From: Parablautia sp. Marseille-Q6255
GTDB taxonomy: Bacteria > Bacillota > Clostridia > Lachnospirales > Lachnospiraceae
DNA length: 64,000 nucleotides
Direction of reading: 5' to 3'
NCBI RefSeq assembly: GCF_951230155.1
Contig: NZ_CATNVD010000001.1
Span: forward strand, 186,001-250,000
Shown here: positions 44,989 to 54,343 of the stretch, one piece after another
Position numbering within the stretch: position 1 is the stretch's first letter
Layout: each line of letters opens with the position of its first letter
Translations under genes and position numbers: made by a program
Notes under the pieces: model-generated
Databases searched by the model: none
The model's input: only the letters and a program-made list of their open reading frames with translations
What the model was told of the DNA's origin: nothing

Positions 44989-45930
44989 TTAAAACTCGAT
45001 CAGCCGCAGGTACCTTTCCAGCGCATCCTGCCAGGTTGGCAGCGGCTCAAATCCATTCTCTGCAAGCTTGCTCTTATCCAGCCTGGAATTAAACGGACGC
45101 TTCGCCTTAGACGCACCGTACTCCTGCGTCGTCACAGCCTCTACTGTAATACGATCCTCGCCGTACTCCTCATGTCCAAGCGCCCTCGCCTGCCGGAAGA
45201 TCTCTTTCGTAAAATCATACCAGCTGATATAGCCGCCCTCATTCGTCGCATGATAGTAACCATACTTGTCCGTCTCGATCATATCCACCAGCAGGCGCGC
45301 CAGATCATATGTGTACGTTGGCGTACCGATCTGATCACAGACCACACGCAGATGATCGTGCGTCTTTCCGAGATTCAGCATTGTCTTGATAAAATTCTTT
45401 CCATTTACGCCAAACACCCATGCAATGCGGACAATAAAGTACCGTTCCAGATTCTCTGCAACAGCCAGCTCCCCGTCAAGCTTCGTCTGCCCATACACAT
45501 TAAGCGGCTCATATTCCTTGCAGTCCGGCTCCCACGGCTGTGTCCCCAGCCCATTAAACACATAATCCGTAGACAGATAGACCATCTTGCAGCCAAGGCG
45601 CTTGCACACCAGAGCGATGTTCCTGGTTCCATCCACATTCACCCGGCGCACCAGCTCCACCTTATCATCATCCTCTGCCATATCAACGGCAGTCCACGCC
45701 GCGCAGTGCACCACTACGTCCGGAGCAGCCTTTGTAATAATCGCATCAACCGCCTCCCGATCCGTAATATCCATCTGCACATACGGCATCGTCACCACCG
45801 GCGTACCATCTGCAATCCCGCCGTAGACCGGAGCGATATCCGATCCAATCCCTTCGTATCCTCTTTTTGCCAGTTCATTCATCACGTCATGGCCAAGCTG
45901 GCCTGCTACGCCTGTTACAAGTACCTTCAT
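44989..45930 (-). CDS. RfbD-like dTDP-4-dehydrorhamnose reductase
   Basis: A 313-residue extended SDR protein: VLVTGVAGQLGHDVMNEL (NAD(P) loop), HCAAWTAVDMAEDD, YLSTDYVFNGLG, and YGQTKLDGELA with catalytic Tyr and Lys. This is the RmlD/RfbD group, the last step of dTDP-L-rhamnose synthesis. RmlA, RmlB and RmlC are not in the window, so rhamnose supply would depend on genes elsewhere. Its ATG overlaps the stop of the preceding nuclease-like gene by four bases. Confidence 0.9.
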   Translation of the reverse strand: MKVLVTGVAGQLGHDVMNELAKRGYEGIGSDIAPVYGGIADGTPVVTMPYVQMDITDREAVDAIITKAAPDVVVHCAAWTAVDMAEDDDKVELVRRVNVDGTRNIALVCKRLGCKMVYLSTDYVFNGLGTQPWEPDCKEYEPLNVYGQTKLDGELAVAENLERYFIVRIAWVFGVNGKNFIKTMLNLGKTHDHLRVVCDQIGTPTYTYDLARLLVDMIETDKYGYYHATNEGGYISWYDFTKEIFRQARALGHEEYGEDRITVEAVTTQEYGASKAKRPFNSRLDKSKLAENGFEPLPTWQDALERYLRLIEF

Positions 45931-46520
45931 ACGTTTTCACTCCTTGTTAAATATTCTTTTTCAAATTCATTTGGCGTGTATGTAAAAACATTCCGAAAAT
46001 AAATAGTTTTAAATTTTTCTAATCCAAAACGGATAAAAGGCTGCTTCGCCTTTTTAGAAAAATAATTACTGATAACTATCCTTGAAGGCGATGACTCGCA
46101 ACTCTCAACTACTTCATCTTCTCGTATATCTGAATTTCTCTGTTCATTATAAACCAGAATAAAATCCATATTTTCTCTACAGAATGAAACAGTCACATTC
46201 ATAATATCATTAAATATTAACAGACTATCATAAATCTTTTTACGAATACCATACGCCTCTTTCCCATTAACATGCCCATTCTTAAACTCAATAAAACAGT
46301 ATTCTCCGTCTATCGGCTCTAACAAAGCATCACTTGATGATGGTGCCTCTGTCAAAGACATTTCTTTGATATACGCATTTTTTACTGCATCAAAATTAAC
46401 CGCCACCATTTCCGAAGGAAGCATGTAGTTTCTCTCTTTCCTGCTGTCATCTAAAGAAATAGTTTTTAATGTTGCGTAATGTTCCTTAAAAACAGGTCCT
46501 GCGTCTAAATGTTTATTCAT
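45927..46520 (-). CDS. Small protein with PD-(D/E)XK-like motif, partner of the adjacent ATPase
   Basis: I do not recognise a named family. The 197-residue protein has, near residues 63-80, SDALLEPIDGEYCFIEFKNG: an Asp, a beta-strand and an E-x-K triad in the arrangement of PD-(D/E)XK nucleases, followed by a helix YGIRKKIYDSLLIF. A second strand block is MDFILVYNEQ. The C-terminus is rich in aromatic and basic residues. It overlaps the ATPase gene by eight bases and rfbD by four. ATPase-plus-nuclease pairs of this shape are frequent in anti-phage modules; that role is inferred. Confidence 0.6.
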   Translation of the reverse strand: MNKHLDAGPVFKEHYATLKTISLDDSRKERNYMLPSEMVAVNFDAVKNAYIKEMSLTEAPSSSDALLEPIDGEYCFIEFKNGHVNGKEAYGIRKKIYDSLLIFNDIMNVTVSFCRENMDFILVYNEQRNSDIREDEVVESCESSPSRIVISNYFSKKAKQPFIRFGLEKFKTIYFRNVFTYTPNEFEKEYLTRSENV

Positions 46521-47802
46521 CCTGATACTCCAGATTTTCTAATTCCTGTAAAGGCCTTGCCAGTTTTTTGTAAATAGCTTCTGTTGAGTTCGTTACATCA
46601 ACAGCTTCAGTCCTTCCACATGTTTCTTCCATAAGATAATATCTGCACCTGTCTGCGATTTTATATTTTTGAGAAAATACCTGTATGGCATTTAGAAAAT
46701 AAGGACTGTGCGTATTTAATAAAATGTTCGTCTGAAAATTTTTTTGCAATAGTACAATCAACTCTGCAAAACGAAGCTGCCATTCCGGATGCAAATGGAT
46801 TTCCGGCTCATCCATAACAATAACGCTCTGATCCTGGATTGAACCATTTTTTAATAATGTCTGTAAAATAATGAAGCTTTTAATACCGGTAGATAAATTA
46901 GCAATTTCTAATTCATCTTTTAAGCAGGGCGACTTATACCCATATGAACGTCGATGCCCTCGATCACTTTGACATAACTCCCCATCGCAAACACTACTCA
47001 TAGTCGAAAAAATCTGCTTCAGCTTATTCTCTGTAACTAATTCATCCAATGCACCAAAATCATTTCTTTGCTCAACGTTTCTAAGCTTTTTTAACAAATG
47101 GTTTCGATGATCATACTCTCCTTGAAAATCTGTAAGCCAAAGCCACTGCGAATTCAGCTCATCTAAAATAAACGGATCATCAATATAACATATTCCTTTT
47201 ACAATATTAAAAAAATTATTAATTTTGACATCCGAGTTATGAAGACTTTTGATTTCTATTTTGTTGTCCTGAATGTCTAATGCAACATAGGAATCCACGT
47301 CCTGATCATTTAGATAACCGATTTTCATACCAAACTCTGCATTAAAACGTTTTTTTACGATCATTTCCCGAATCTCTGCTTCATCAATTTTAAGTAAAGT
47401 CAGTATTCTGGAAGATAGGCCAGACAAATCTTCATCCGACAGAGCACTGCCTATTTGTTGTTTACTTTGAATATAAAATTCCTTCAGTTCATTTTGCAAG
47501 AGCTCTGGATTTTGCAAAAACTTCTTACGCTCAAAAATGCACCGCTGCGCAAATGGAGCACAGTTTATATCGGATGCCGCCCACTCTGCACGTTCATAAT
47601 AAAAAGTGTTCATACGTCGTAAAATACTATCCTGTCGTTCTAAAAACACCTGCTCTTGGATTTTATAAAAAGAGTCAAAAATAAAACAACATTTTCCCTA
47701 TCGTGCTTTTTCCAGTATTATTTTCTCCTGCAATTACAGTAATCCCCGTAATTCAATATCAGCGTTTTCTATTTTTCCGATGTTTTTTAACTTAAGCTTC
47801 AT
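46513..47802 (-). pseudogene. AAA/ABC-type (OLD/AAA_15-like) ATPase with two compensating frameshifts around Walker A
   Basis: The intact reading would be about 429 residues from the ATG at 47802. The start MKLKLKNIGKIENADIEL is in frame, then one base is missing at the C-run 47744-47747 and one is extra at the A-run 47677-47681. The segment between holds the Walker A GENNTGKST (47702-47728) in the -1 frame, and the zero frame has TAA and TAG there. Downstream the frame resumes and encodes SIQDQSVIVMDEPEIHLHPEW (Walker B), NLSTGIKSF (signature-like) and LNTHSPYFLNAIQV. An internal GTG at 47649 opens a 378-residue frame without a P-loop. Homopolymer sequencing error is possible. Promoter at 47834-47862. 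Confidence 0.8.
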
Positions 47803-47833
47803 TTCAAAACCTACCTTTACTATGCTCTTTCTT

Positions 47834-47862
47834 AGTATACCTAAATCACACAGCCTTGTCAA
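47834..47862 (-). promoter_or_regulatory. Sigma-A promoter of the ATPase-nuclease-rfbD unit
   Basis: Minus-strand TTGACA (plus 47857-47862), 17 bases, TATACT (plus 47834-47839), about 32 bases before the ATG at 47802. It means the module has its own promoter inside the polysaccharide locus. Confidence 0.8.
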
Positions 47863-47871
47863 TATTCATTC

Positions 47872-47896
47872 AAAATGTTGCATTTTTCAACATTTT
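47872..47896. repeat. Inverted repeat just upstream of the ATPase promoter
   Basis: AAAATGTTG (47872-47880) and CAACATTTT (47888-47896) are perfect 9-base arms with a 7-base spacer, ten bases upstream of the -35. It could be a repressor site or a weak terminator of the GT-C gene ending at 48011; no T-run follows on the minus strand. Confidence 0.6.
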
Positions 47897-48010
47897 ACCA
47901 AAAGCTGTAACCTTACGTATACAATCAACGAATGCAAAGCAGAAATAAATCCTTTTACATATCACATACTCCACCGAAATAGTAGTGACTTACATCCAAA
48001 TCAGCTTTCC

Positions 48011-49930
48011 TTATTTACTTCCTTCCAACCTTTTATTCTCTGGCAGATATTCTGTCATCTCATATCCCAGTTCCTCAAGGGCATTTTTTAATCCTTCCCC
48101 CTTCACATAGATAATATCATACTTTGCATTTTCGTAATCAAAATCAGCAAACAAGTAATAATCCCCCTCATACCAGGTCAAATCAATGTCATCATGATCG
48201 CTGATAATAAAATAATCAGTAAGCCCTAATTCCTCTTCCTGCTCTTTTCCAAACATCTGATAGCTCATGAGTTGGGACTGGTAAAACTGTATCTTGATAC
48301 CCGATAGCTTACCTTTTAGAACATATGGGTATTCCTGCGTGATCTCCTCCTCAAACTCCTGCATAAAATCAACAACTTCCGCAGTTGCATCCATCGTATA
48401 ATCATTTGTAGCCTTCCGTACCTTTACAAAATTCACCTGAATCAAAACAAGATCACTGACCAAAATTATACTAAGCAGAACATACGGCGCCCACTTCTTT
48501 TTGATACATGACAAAACCAAAGCGGTGAACATCAATCCAATTCCTAAAAGGCTGATTGCCAGTAAAGCTTCCCGGCCATATTTCTGCCCCCACATAATCT
48601 TTTCCGGAGCTTTTATCTTTTGAAAAGTATTCAAAATAATTGTATTATAAAGATAACCTTTATACTTAACCGCCAATGGCAAAATTTTCTGAAACCAAAC
48701 AAAAAAGACTGCCAGCGCACTCACACCGCAAAAAATCTTTCCTTTCCACCGGATCCAGTCCTTTCTGATACACAGAGCGTAAAGTGCGACAAAAATAATC
48801 ATCCCTGCTCCGCAGATCGCATATCGATCATAGAGCAATCGATCTACTCGTTTTTCCAATGTTCCAGTCGCAAATGATAAATATGTGCCTTTGAAAAACA
48901 ATGCTCCTACTGCATAATATCCCAAAAATACCAGCAAACAAAAAAGTACTGACACTTTTTCATTATCCGTCACATTTCCATCGTGATCCGCCACCAACTT
49001 CCAGACTACAATCCCCGAAACAACTATTCCAATCAGCACAAGTCCCTGTCCTGACACAAGCAAAGTATGTAGCCAGCTAATACAAAGCATAAACAGATCC
49101 TTCAGCATATCATATGAGAAAAAAGAAAAATATGCCTTCATATCCGTCGACTCCAAGGCATTTGCATTCAGCCCACTGATCGAATACAGCGCAGATTTAA
49201 ACAACTGACCCGTACAAGAATCCACCGCAAAACAAATTACTGATACAACCGCCAAGGTCATCCAGCTTATAGACTTTTTCTTTAAAAATATGCGTACTGC
49301 TATTGCTGTCAGCAAAAGCGCGATCAGCACCACGATTCCCCGTGTATGCGCTGTATAAGAATACACTGCAAAAAAAACTGCTGCTATCGTCCAAAGAACT
49401 CTTCGCATCTCCTTGTCCTGCTCCGCAGCCCGGATCGTCTCGAAAAAAGCCAATAAGACATACCATGGCAACACACTAAGCAGAAAATCTCCTCTGTAGT
49501 AAAAAACGTACAATGCAATAGACGGAACCAGACATACCGCCGCTCCCACTAATGCAGCAATTTTCTCAGACTTTACCGATAGATGGCGCTGACATATCAC
49601 ATAGACAACTGGTACAGTACTTACTTGTATCATACTCTGCAAAACCATACTGAGCCGATAGATCATATCCGGATCTTTCAGAAAAGCAAAAAACGGTATC
49701 GTCAATAATGCCTGTCCAAAACGATAATACAAACCGCCCAAAGAGGTAACCATCAAATGCCAGTCATAACCACCAAGCCATGCTGCATTCGCCATCGTCG
49801 TTGTCTCATCACTGATAACCGGAACTGTAAGCTGCCACGCCATAGCAAGTAATACAATTCCAACCAATACCGTAGTTATTATAATATACCTGTTTTGTTT
49901 TTTTCTCTGCTCTAATTTGTTCTCAATCAT
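48011..49930 (-). CDS. GT-C-like polytopic membrane protein (paralogue 1)
   Basis: The 639-residue protein has about a dozen membrane helices after a basic N-terminus. The first extracytoplasmic loop has VISDETTTMANAAWLGGYDW, with the Asp-Glu pair placed as in GT-C glycosyltransferases that use lipid-linked donors. A soluble C-terminal tail (about 500-639) includes LTDYFIISDHDDIDLTWYEG. It is clearly related to the protein at 51712-53475. A polysaccharide-modifying transferase is likely, but no acceptor can be named. Codon and base use are AT-rich. Confidence 0.7.
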   Translation of the reverse strand: MIENKLEQRKKQNRYIIITTVLVGIVLLAMAWQLTVPVISDETTTMANAAWLGGYDWHLMVTSLGGLYYRFGQALLTIPFFAFLKDPDMIYRLSMVLQSMIQVSTVPVVYVICQRHLSVKSEKIAALVGAAVCLVPSIALYVFYYRGDFLLSVLPWYVLLAFFETIRAAEQDKEMRRVLWTIAAVFFAVYSYTAHTRGIVVLIALLLTAIAVRIFLKKKSISWMTLAVVSVICFAVDSCTGQLFKSALYSISGLNANALESTDMKAYFSFFSYDMLKDLFMLCISWLHTLLVSGQGLVLIGIVVSGIVVWKLVADHDGNVTDNEKVSVLFCLLVFLGYYAVGALFFKGTYLSFATGTLEKRVDRLLYDRYAICGAGMIIFVALYALCIRKDWIRWKGKIFCGVSALAVFFVWFQKILPLAVKYKGYLYNTIILNTFQKIKAPEKIMWGQKYGREALLAISLLGIGLMFTALVLSCIKKKWAPYVLLSIILVSDLVLIQVNFVKVRKATNDYTMDATAEVVDFMQEFEEEITQEYPYVLKGKLSGIKIQFYQSQLMSYQMFGKEQEEELGLTDYFIISDHDDIDLTWYEGDYYLFADFDYENAKYDIIYVKGEGLKNALEELGYEMTEYLPENKRLEGSK

Positions 49931-49966
49931 CTATTCAACCATCATATTTCCATTACTTACTTTCCT

Positions 49967-50053
49967 TTAAGCGCTACAGTTCCTTATTGCACCTTCCCTT
50001 TTCTTGTCTATGGCAAGCTTCATCACATCCCGAAAACGCTGAACTGATGTATC
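49967..50053 (-). pseudogene. Possible gene remnant (29 codons ending in TAA)
   Basis: In the 240-base gap between two glycan genes the minus strand reads DTSVQRFRDVMKLAIDK and continues KREGAIRNCSA before a stop. It looks like a protein C-terminus, is open for about five more codons upstream, then meets TGA, and has no start. I could not identify a parent protein; chance is possible. Confidence 0.25.
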
Positions 50054-50169
50054 TTTTTTATTATTTTTCAATCATTTTACTGACTCTCACCTCTAAGGAA
50101 ACCCGTAATATTACACCCTGTGCTAATTGCAACTTATTGTATACTTTTTTGAATTTCATTTATAATTCT

Positions 50170-51057
50170 CTATTTTAACTGAGTTTCCATTTGTTGTACA
50201 TAGTACAACATAGAATCATCAAATATCTCATTATTATCATGAGCATAAAACTCTTCTATAGTCCGCTTTTCGTCTGATTTATCTGCTTTACCAAAGCTTC
50301 TACGCTCTACCCACTCTTCTTTTGATTTTGTAAAATAATGATTAATACGTATTTTATTAATCTGCTCAACAGGATGTGACCATCCCTTCACCTTATTTCC
50401 GTTTTCGTCTATAGAATAATAGCCGTATAAATATGTAGGAAAATGGGGCTGTTTATATTTATATACCTTTCTTGGATTAACAATTGTTTTTATACAGTTA
50501 TTTCCTTTTCCATCTTCCGCTGCTCTATACAAATAATTTTCTAAAACTCCCCCCTCTGGCCTATGCTCCAGTCCAGACGAACCAAACATACGCCAATTCA
50601 CTGCCAATCCCCCAACTGATTTTTTAGCTGGAACATTCAAAAGTTCGTCAATAATATCTTCTAATCTTTGAGCTTTGTTCATTACAAATAAAAACTCATC
50701 TGCATCTATAAAAGCCATATAACGGCAATCATTTCCATAATGTTTTAAAGCATAATTATATGCCGGAAGCTGCCTGTTCCTTCCCTCAAATGGAATAAAA
50801 TCCACTATTCCAGACTCAATATAGTGCACAAGTTCTGCTTTTGTACTATCAGTGCTTCCATTATCAAACAAATAAAAATGTGATACACCTATCATAGTGT
50901 GATAGGTTACCCACTCTTTAATGTAAGCGCCCTCATTTTTTATAATTGCAACAATTGCAATCTGATGCCTATACTCTCGAGTTTGAGTTCTAAATCGTTC
51001 CTTTATTGTTCTGTAAAGTCTCTCCGGTGCTTCCACTACATAACTAATTTTTTTCAT
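50170..51057 (-). CDS. GT92/GT2-like glycosyltransferase
   Basis: The 295-residue protein has VAIIKNEGAYIKEWVTYHTMIG (positions about 35-56), YLFDNGSTDSTKAELVHY and MAFIDADEFLFVM with the DxD motif, the pattern of GT92 (DUF23) transferases with a GT-A fold. SHPVEQINKIRINHYFTKS near the C-terminus also fits. It lies 12 bases from the acetyltransferase gene. It likely adds a sugar to a surface glycan. Confidence 0.85.
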   Translation of the reverse strand: MKKISYVVEAPERLYRTIKERFRTQTREYRHQIAIVAIIKNEGAYIKEWVTYHTMIGVSHFYLFDNGSTDSTKAELVHYIESGIVDFIPFEGRNRQLPAYNYALKHYGNDCRYMAFIDADEFLFVMNKAQRLEDIIDELLNVPAKKSVGGLAVNWRMFGSSGLEHRPEGGVLENYLYRAAEDGKGNNCIKTIVNPRKVYKYKQPHFPTYLYGYYSIDENGNKVKGWSHPVEQINKIRINHYFTKSKEEWVERRSFGKADKSDEKRTIEEFYAHDNNEIFDDSMLYYVQQMETQLK

Positions 51058-51069
51058 CTAATCCATCCT

Positions 51070-51690
51070 CTATTCCCTATGTGGCATCCAGCTTAGTTGC
51101 TCCTTGTCATTCAATGGTGTATACAATTTTTCAATATTTTTTTCAATCATATCCTGACTTAATTTTGAAAAATCTATTTTAAGCAATTCTGCTCTCAGCC
51201 CCTCCTCAAAACGATATTTCACAACATGTGCCGGTACACCCCCAACTATAGCATACGGTGGAACATCCTTACTTACAACGGCTCCTGCTGCTATAATCGC
51301 CCCCTGACCGATCGTTACTCCCGATAATATAATCGCATTACAACCAATCCATACGTCATCGCCAATCCTTATGTCGCCTTTTGATTCTCCTTCTAGCTTT
51401 GCAGTGTGTGTACATTTAACTTTAAATGGAAATGTTGAAATATTTTTTGTTGAATGGTCTGCGTCAAGAATGATTTTTACTCCTGGAGCAATCGAACAAT
51501 AATTTCCAACATACAATCTTGCCGTCTCTCCAAAATTTAAAATATCCAGTCCTCCATACGTCCCATTTCCTACTTGAACGCACTTCATAGAAAAAAGATT
51601 TACAGCTGACGTAGTATTATGCGAGTTTTGCTTTCTCCATTTTCTTTTAAAAAAATATCTTTTTATTTTATCATTAACAAAACGAAACAC
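51070..51690 (-). CDS. Left-handed beta-helix acetyltransferase (CatB/XAT-like)
   Basis: The 206-residue protein shows hexapeptide repeats, including DIRIGDDVWIGCNAIILSG and VTIGQGAIIAAGAVVSKDVP, ending YAIVGGVPAHVVKYRFEE. This is the xenobiotic/CatB-type acyltransferase group, which in glycan loci O-acetylates sugars. A likely catalytic His is in DADHSTKN. It lies 22 bases after the second GT-C gene. Confidence 0.9.
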   Translation of the reverse strand: MFRFVNDKIKRYFFKRKWRKQNSHNTTSAVNLFSMKCVQVGNGTYGGLDILNFGETARLYVGNYCSIAPGVKIILDADHSTKNISTFPFKVKCTHTAKLEGESKGDIRIGDDVWIGCNAIILSGVTIGQGAIIAAGAVVSKDVPPYAIVGGVPAHVVKYRFEEGLRAELLKIDFSKLSQDMIEKNIEKLYTPLNDKEQLSWMPHRE

Positions 51691-51711
51691 AGCTCCTACC
51701 TCATTTCTAAA

Positions 51712-53475
51712 CTATCTTTTTTGGCATAACAATAACGTACCACTTTGATCAAGCACATCATATTCCTTTATAATATCCTGTAAAACAGGACACTCAGAAT
51801 CGATAAATAAGGTCTCTGCTTCCCCTAATTTATCTTCATAATTATATATATCTACACAAACCACTGTCTTATCCTGCATAGCAAATTGTAGTGTACTGCG
51901 GTTTGCATCTTTATTAAAATCTCCTTGCAGCATATAATATACGGTTTCATTCTCACTATTATTCAAATACACTGCATTATCTTGAAGCATCCGCAGAACA
52001 TCCTTTTTTATATCCTGCCAATTTTCAATATGCAGCTCAAAAATAAATGCTTCGTTATTATAGACAAACAGAAGCGCCAGACTCAAAAGACCATAAGCAG
52101 CCTTTGTCCTATATGCATAAAGAAATATAATAATAAGCAATATGCCTGTCATGATCCACAGCTCGCCTATAAATTTTCCTAATAAAAACGTATTACCTTC
52201 TATATAGCGCCCCATTGCAATACAATTTAGTGAAAACGGCGTCATATCCGGCTGCCATAAAGCCAAAGCAACAATATATGCTATAATCGTATCAAGCACT
52301 GCTCCAAATCCGATAACTAACATCTTTTCTTTGACTTCTGTTCGCCAAAAATTCAACAAGTTACCAAATGCAAGCAAAATAACTGGTCCTGTCAGCGACT
52401 CCGAATATCTCCCATATATTGTAGCATCATTTCGCACAGTAGGATACATTCCTATCGTAGTGATCGCAATCATTCCCATTATACTTAACAGTACATACTG
52501 CAAAACTATCGTTTCTTTTGTATTCTCTTTTTTGATACAATTATGTATCCAGCTATAAGCAACAAGGTATACTCCCAAATAGGAAGCAAACGAAAAATAT
52601 AGGAGCTTTCCAAAAGCCAGTAAAGTAAAATCTAAAAAATTTTCAGGACTGGAAAAAATCAACTTCAGCTTATCCATCTGTCCACTATAATCATTTACAT
52701 TCTGCGCACTAATTTTACTGCCTACCACATCTTTTGCCCACAATGCAGTTTGTGTATACTCCTTTATCCATGATGCAAAAAACAAGCCTAAAATGATTAT
52801 CACACCAGCAATAAGAAGCTGTTTTTTAGAAACTCCTTTTTTATATACGCAATATACCAGCATCATACTGGATGCAATTACTATCCCTACCATTCTCTGA
52901 TGAACCATATAGATTAAAACATTTCCAATAAGAAACAGGTAGAAATATCTGTTTTTTTCAGTATATAAATATTTTACAAAGCAAAACATGAGCAACCATG
53001 TAAGCAATAAAATCAGTGTCTCTGACCAGGCTATCTCCGCTTCCACCACGGCACCTGATGTCAGTACAGAAATCATAGAAAGCACGATATTCATCCGAAC
53101 ATCTATTTTAGGATATATCTGTTCTGCTGTCTTATACGCCAATGCAAATGCTATAATCAAAAACAACACATTGAGGAAAATTGCAGCCCGGTACAGTATC
53201 ACAGGATTTTTGAATATAGCAAATAGAGGTGCTAAAATCACACCGTATCCAAATGAATAATAATTTCCATATTGTAATATCCCAGACCAGTCATGTCCGG
53301 CAAAATAAGCTGCATTTCCCCAATACCCCATCTCATCATCGTTTACCCACGGGATATTCAACTGATTCAGACGCAGGAGCTGAAAACCTGCAATAAGTGC
53401 AGCTGCTAAAATCCACCATAAAATTTTCTGTTTTCTTTGAGCAGAGACACTTTCTATTTTAAACTTTGAATCCAT
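51712..53475 (-). CDS. GT-C-like polytopic membrane protein (paralogue 2)
   Basis: The 587-residue protein shares with the 48011-49930 product an N-terminal helix, then WVNDDEMGYWGNAAYFAGHDW, then YSFGYGVILAPLFAIFKNP and LYRAAIF. About a dozen helices are visible and a soluble C-terminal tail (about 495-587) ends TLLLCQKR. It overlaps the 53454 gene by 22 bases. Predicted to be a lipid-sugar-dependent transferase at the outer membrane face; assignment is by topology and the Asp-Asp-Glu loop. Confidence 0.7.
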   Translation of the reverse strand: MDSKFKIESVSAQRKQKILWWILAAALIAGFQLLRLNQLNIPWVNDDEMGYWGNAAYFAGHDWSGILQYGNYYSFGYGVILAPLFAIFKNPVILYRAAIFLNVLFLIIAFALAYKTAEQIYPKIDVRMNIVLSMISVLTSGAVVEAEIAWSETLILLLTWLLMFCFVKYLYTEKNRYFYLFLIGNVLIYMVHQRMVGIVIASSMMLVYCVYKKGVSKKQLLIAGVIIILGLFFASWIKEYTQTALWAKDVVGSKISAQNVNDYSGQMDKLKLIFSSPENFLDFTLLAFGKLLYFSFASYLGVYLVAYSWIHNCIKKENTKETIVLQYVLLSIMGMIAITTIGMYPTVRNDATIYGRYSESLTGPVILLAFGNLLNFWRTEVKEKMLVIGFGAVLDTIIAYIVALALWQPDMTPFSLNCIAMGRYIEGNTFLLGKFIGELWIMTGILLIIIFLYAYRTKAAYGLLSLALLFVYNNEAFIFELHIENWQDIKKDVLRMLQDNAVYLNNSENETVYYMLQGDFNKDANRSTLQFAMQDKTVVCVDIYNYEDKLGEAETLFIDSECPVLQDIIKEYDVLDQSGTLLLCQKR

Positions 53476-54326
53476 AGAGCAAAATCTTCCTCCGAAATTT
53501 CTTCGATTTTCTTTTCAAAAAACATATTTGAAAATGTGTACTTATCTCTCCAGTCCTTTGATTTATTCGCAGGATATACTACGGTCATACAGCACTTTGA
53601 ATATGCCAAAAGATCACATAGTCCACTCCTCAGACCAACAAAGTAACCTCCGTATTCCGTAGCCAAATACATTTCATCCAATCTAAGCGAAATTCCTTCT
53701 GTCCCGTCAAGAGGATATTCACTGTTGTCTTTGACATTCGTCAGAACCTGAAATCCTTTTTTATGATAATGCTCTACCAACTGATTCCAAAGGTCTTTTG
53801 AGATCAGAGGAACCGATACTGCATACGGTGCAAGAATTACTGTCTTACCCTCCAAAAGATGATATTGTTTTATAATTTCCTCTTTTCTGTCTGGCTTCCA
53901 ACTAAACTGCGGTTGTTCATATGTAAGTGCAGTATCTGGAATACCCATAGAAATATTCACAAGATCACAGATAGAAAGATCCTTATACCCCAAAAGCTGT
54001 TCTCCGTCCGGTGGTAAAATAAAGTGAATATTTCTAGGTAACATCTTTTGATTCGCCAAACGATCCATAATTCCTATCACATTACCCTTTTCATAATGCT
54101 CTGAATCAATATATTTTTTATAACCTTCTGCAATAATTCGATGATTTTCCTGTAAAATCAAATGGATTGCATTTTTCGGATACCACGTCTTATAGTCATG
54201 TAGCTTAGATAAGAATACCACCGTATCCCCAATCCCCCTACTGCATAAAAAAAACTCCTGCTTTTTATACTTTGTTCTAAATAATATTTTTACATATAAT
54301 TCATACAAAAAGTTTTTTACACTCAT
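53454..54326 (-). CDS. GT-B-like (GT9-like) protein, probable glycosyltransferase
   Basis: The 290-residue protein reads FFLCSRGIGDTVVFLSKL near the start and TVILAPYAVSVPLISKDLWNQL, then GYFVGLRSGLCDLLAYSKC, a layout like ADP-heptose:LPS (GT9) transferases, whose last motif is a glycine-rich loop followed by LAA. Homology is weak by eye. It is between the second GT-C gene and a HAD phosphatase gene. Function uncertain beyond a GT-B-like fold. Confidence 0.5.
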   Translation of the reverse strand: MSVKNFLYELYVKILFRTKYKKQEFFLCSRGIGDTVVFLSKLHDYKTWYPKNAIHLILQENHRIIAEGYKKYIDSEHYEKGNVIGIMDRLANQKMLPRNIHFILPPDGEQLLGYKDLSICDLVNISMGIPDTALTYEQPQFSWKPDRKEEIIKQYHLLEGKTVILAPYAVSVPLISKDLWNQLVEHYHKKGFQVLTNVKDNSEYPLDGTEGISLRLDEMYLATEYGGYFVGLRSGLCDLLAYSKCCMTVVYPANKSKDWRDKYTFSNMFFEKKIEEISEEDFALWIQSLK

Positions 54327-54343
54327 TTTTCACGCTACTCCAT

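Noticed and set aside
47675-47681. Programmed +1 shift (TTT-TGA-C resembles the prfB site) restoring the ATPase frame
   Set aside because: It would also need a separate -1 shift upstream, with no visible stimulator, so two indels or read errors are simpler.
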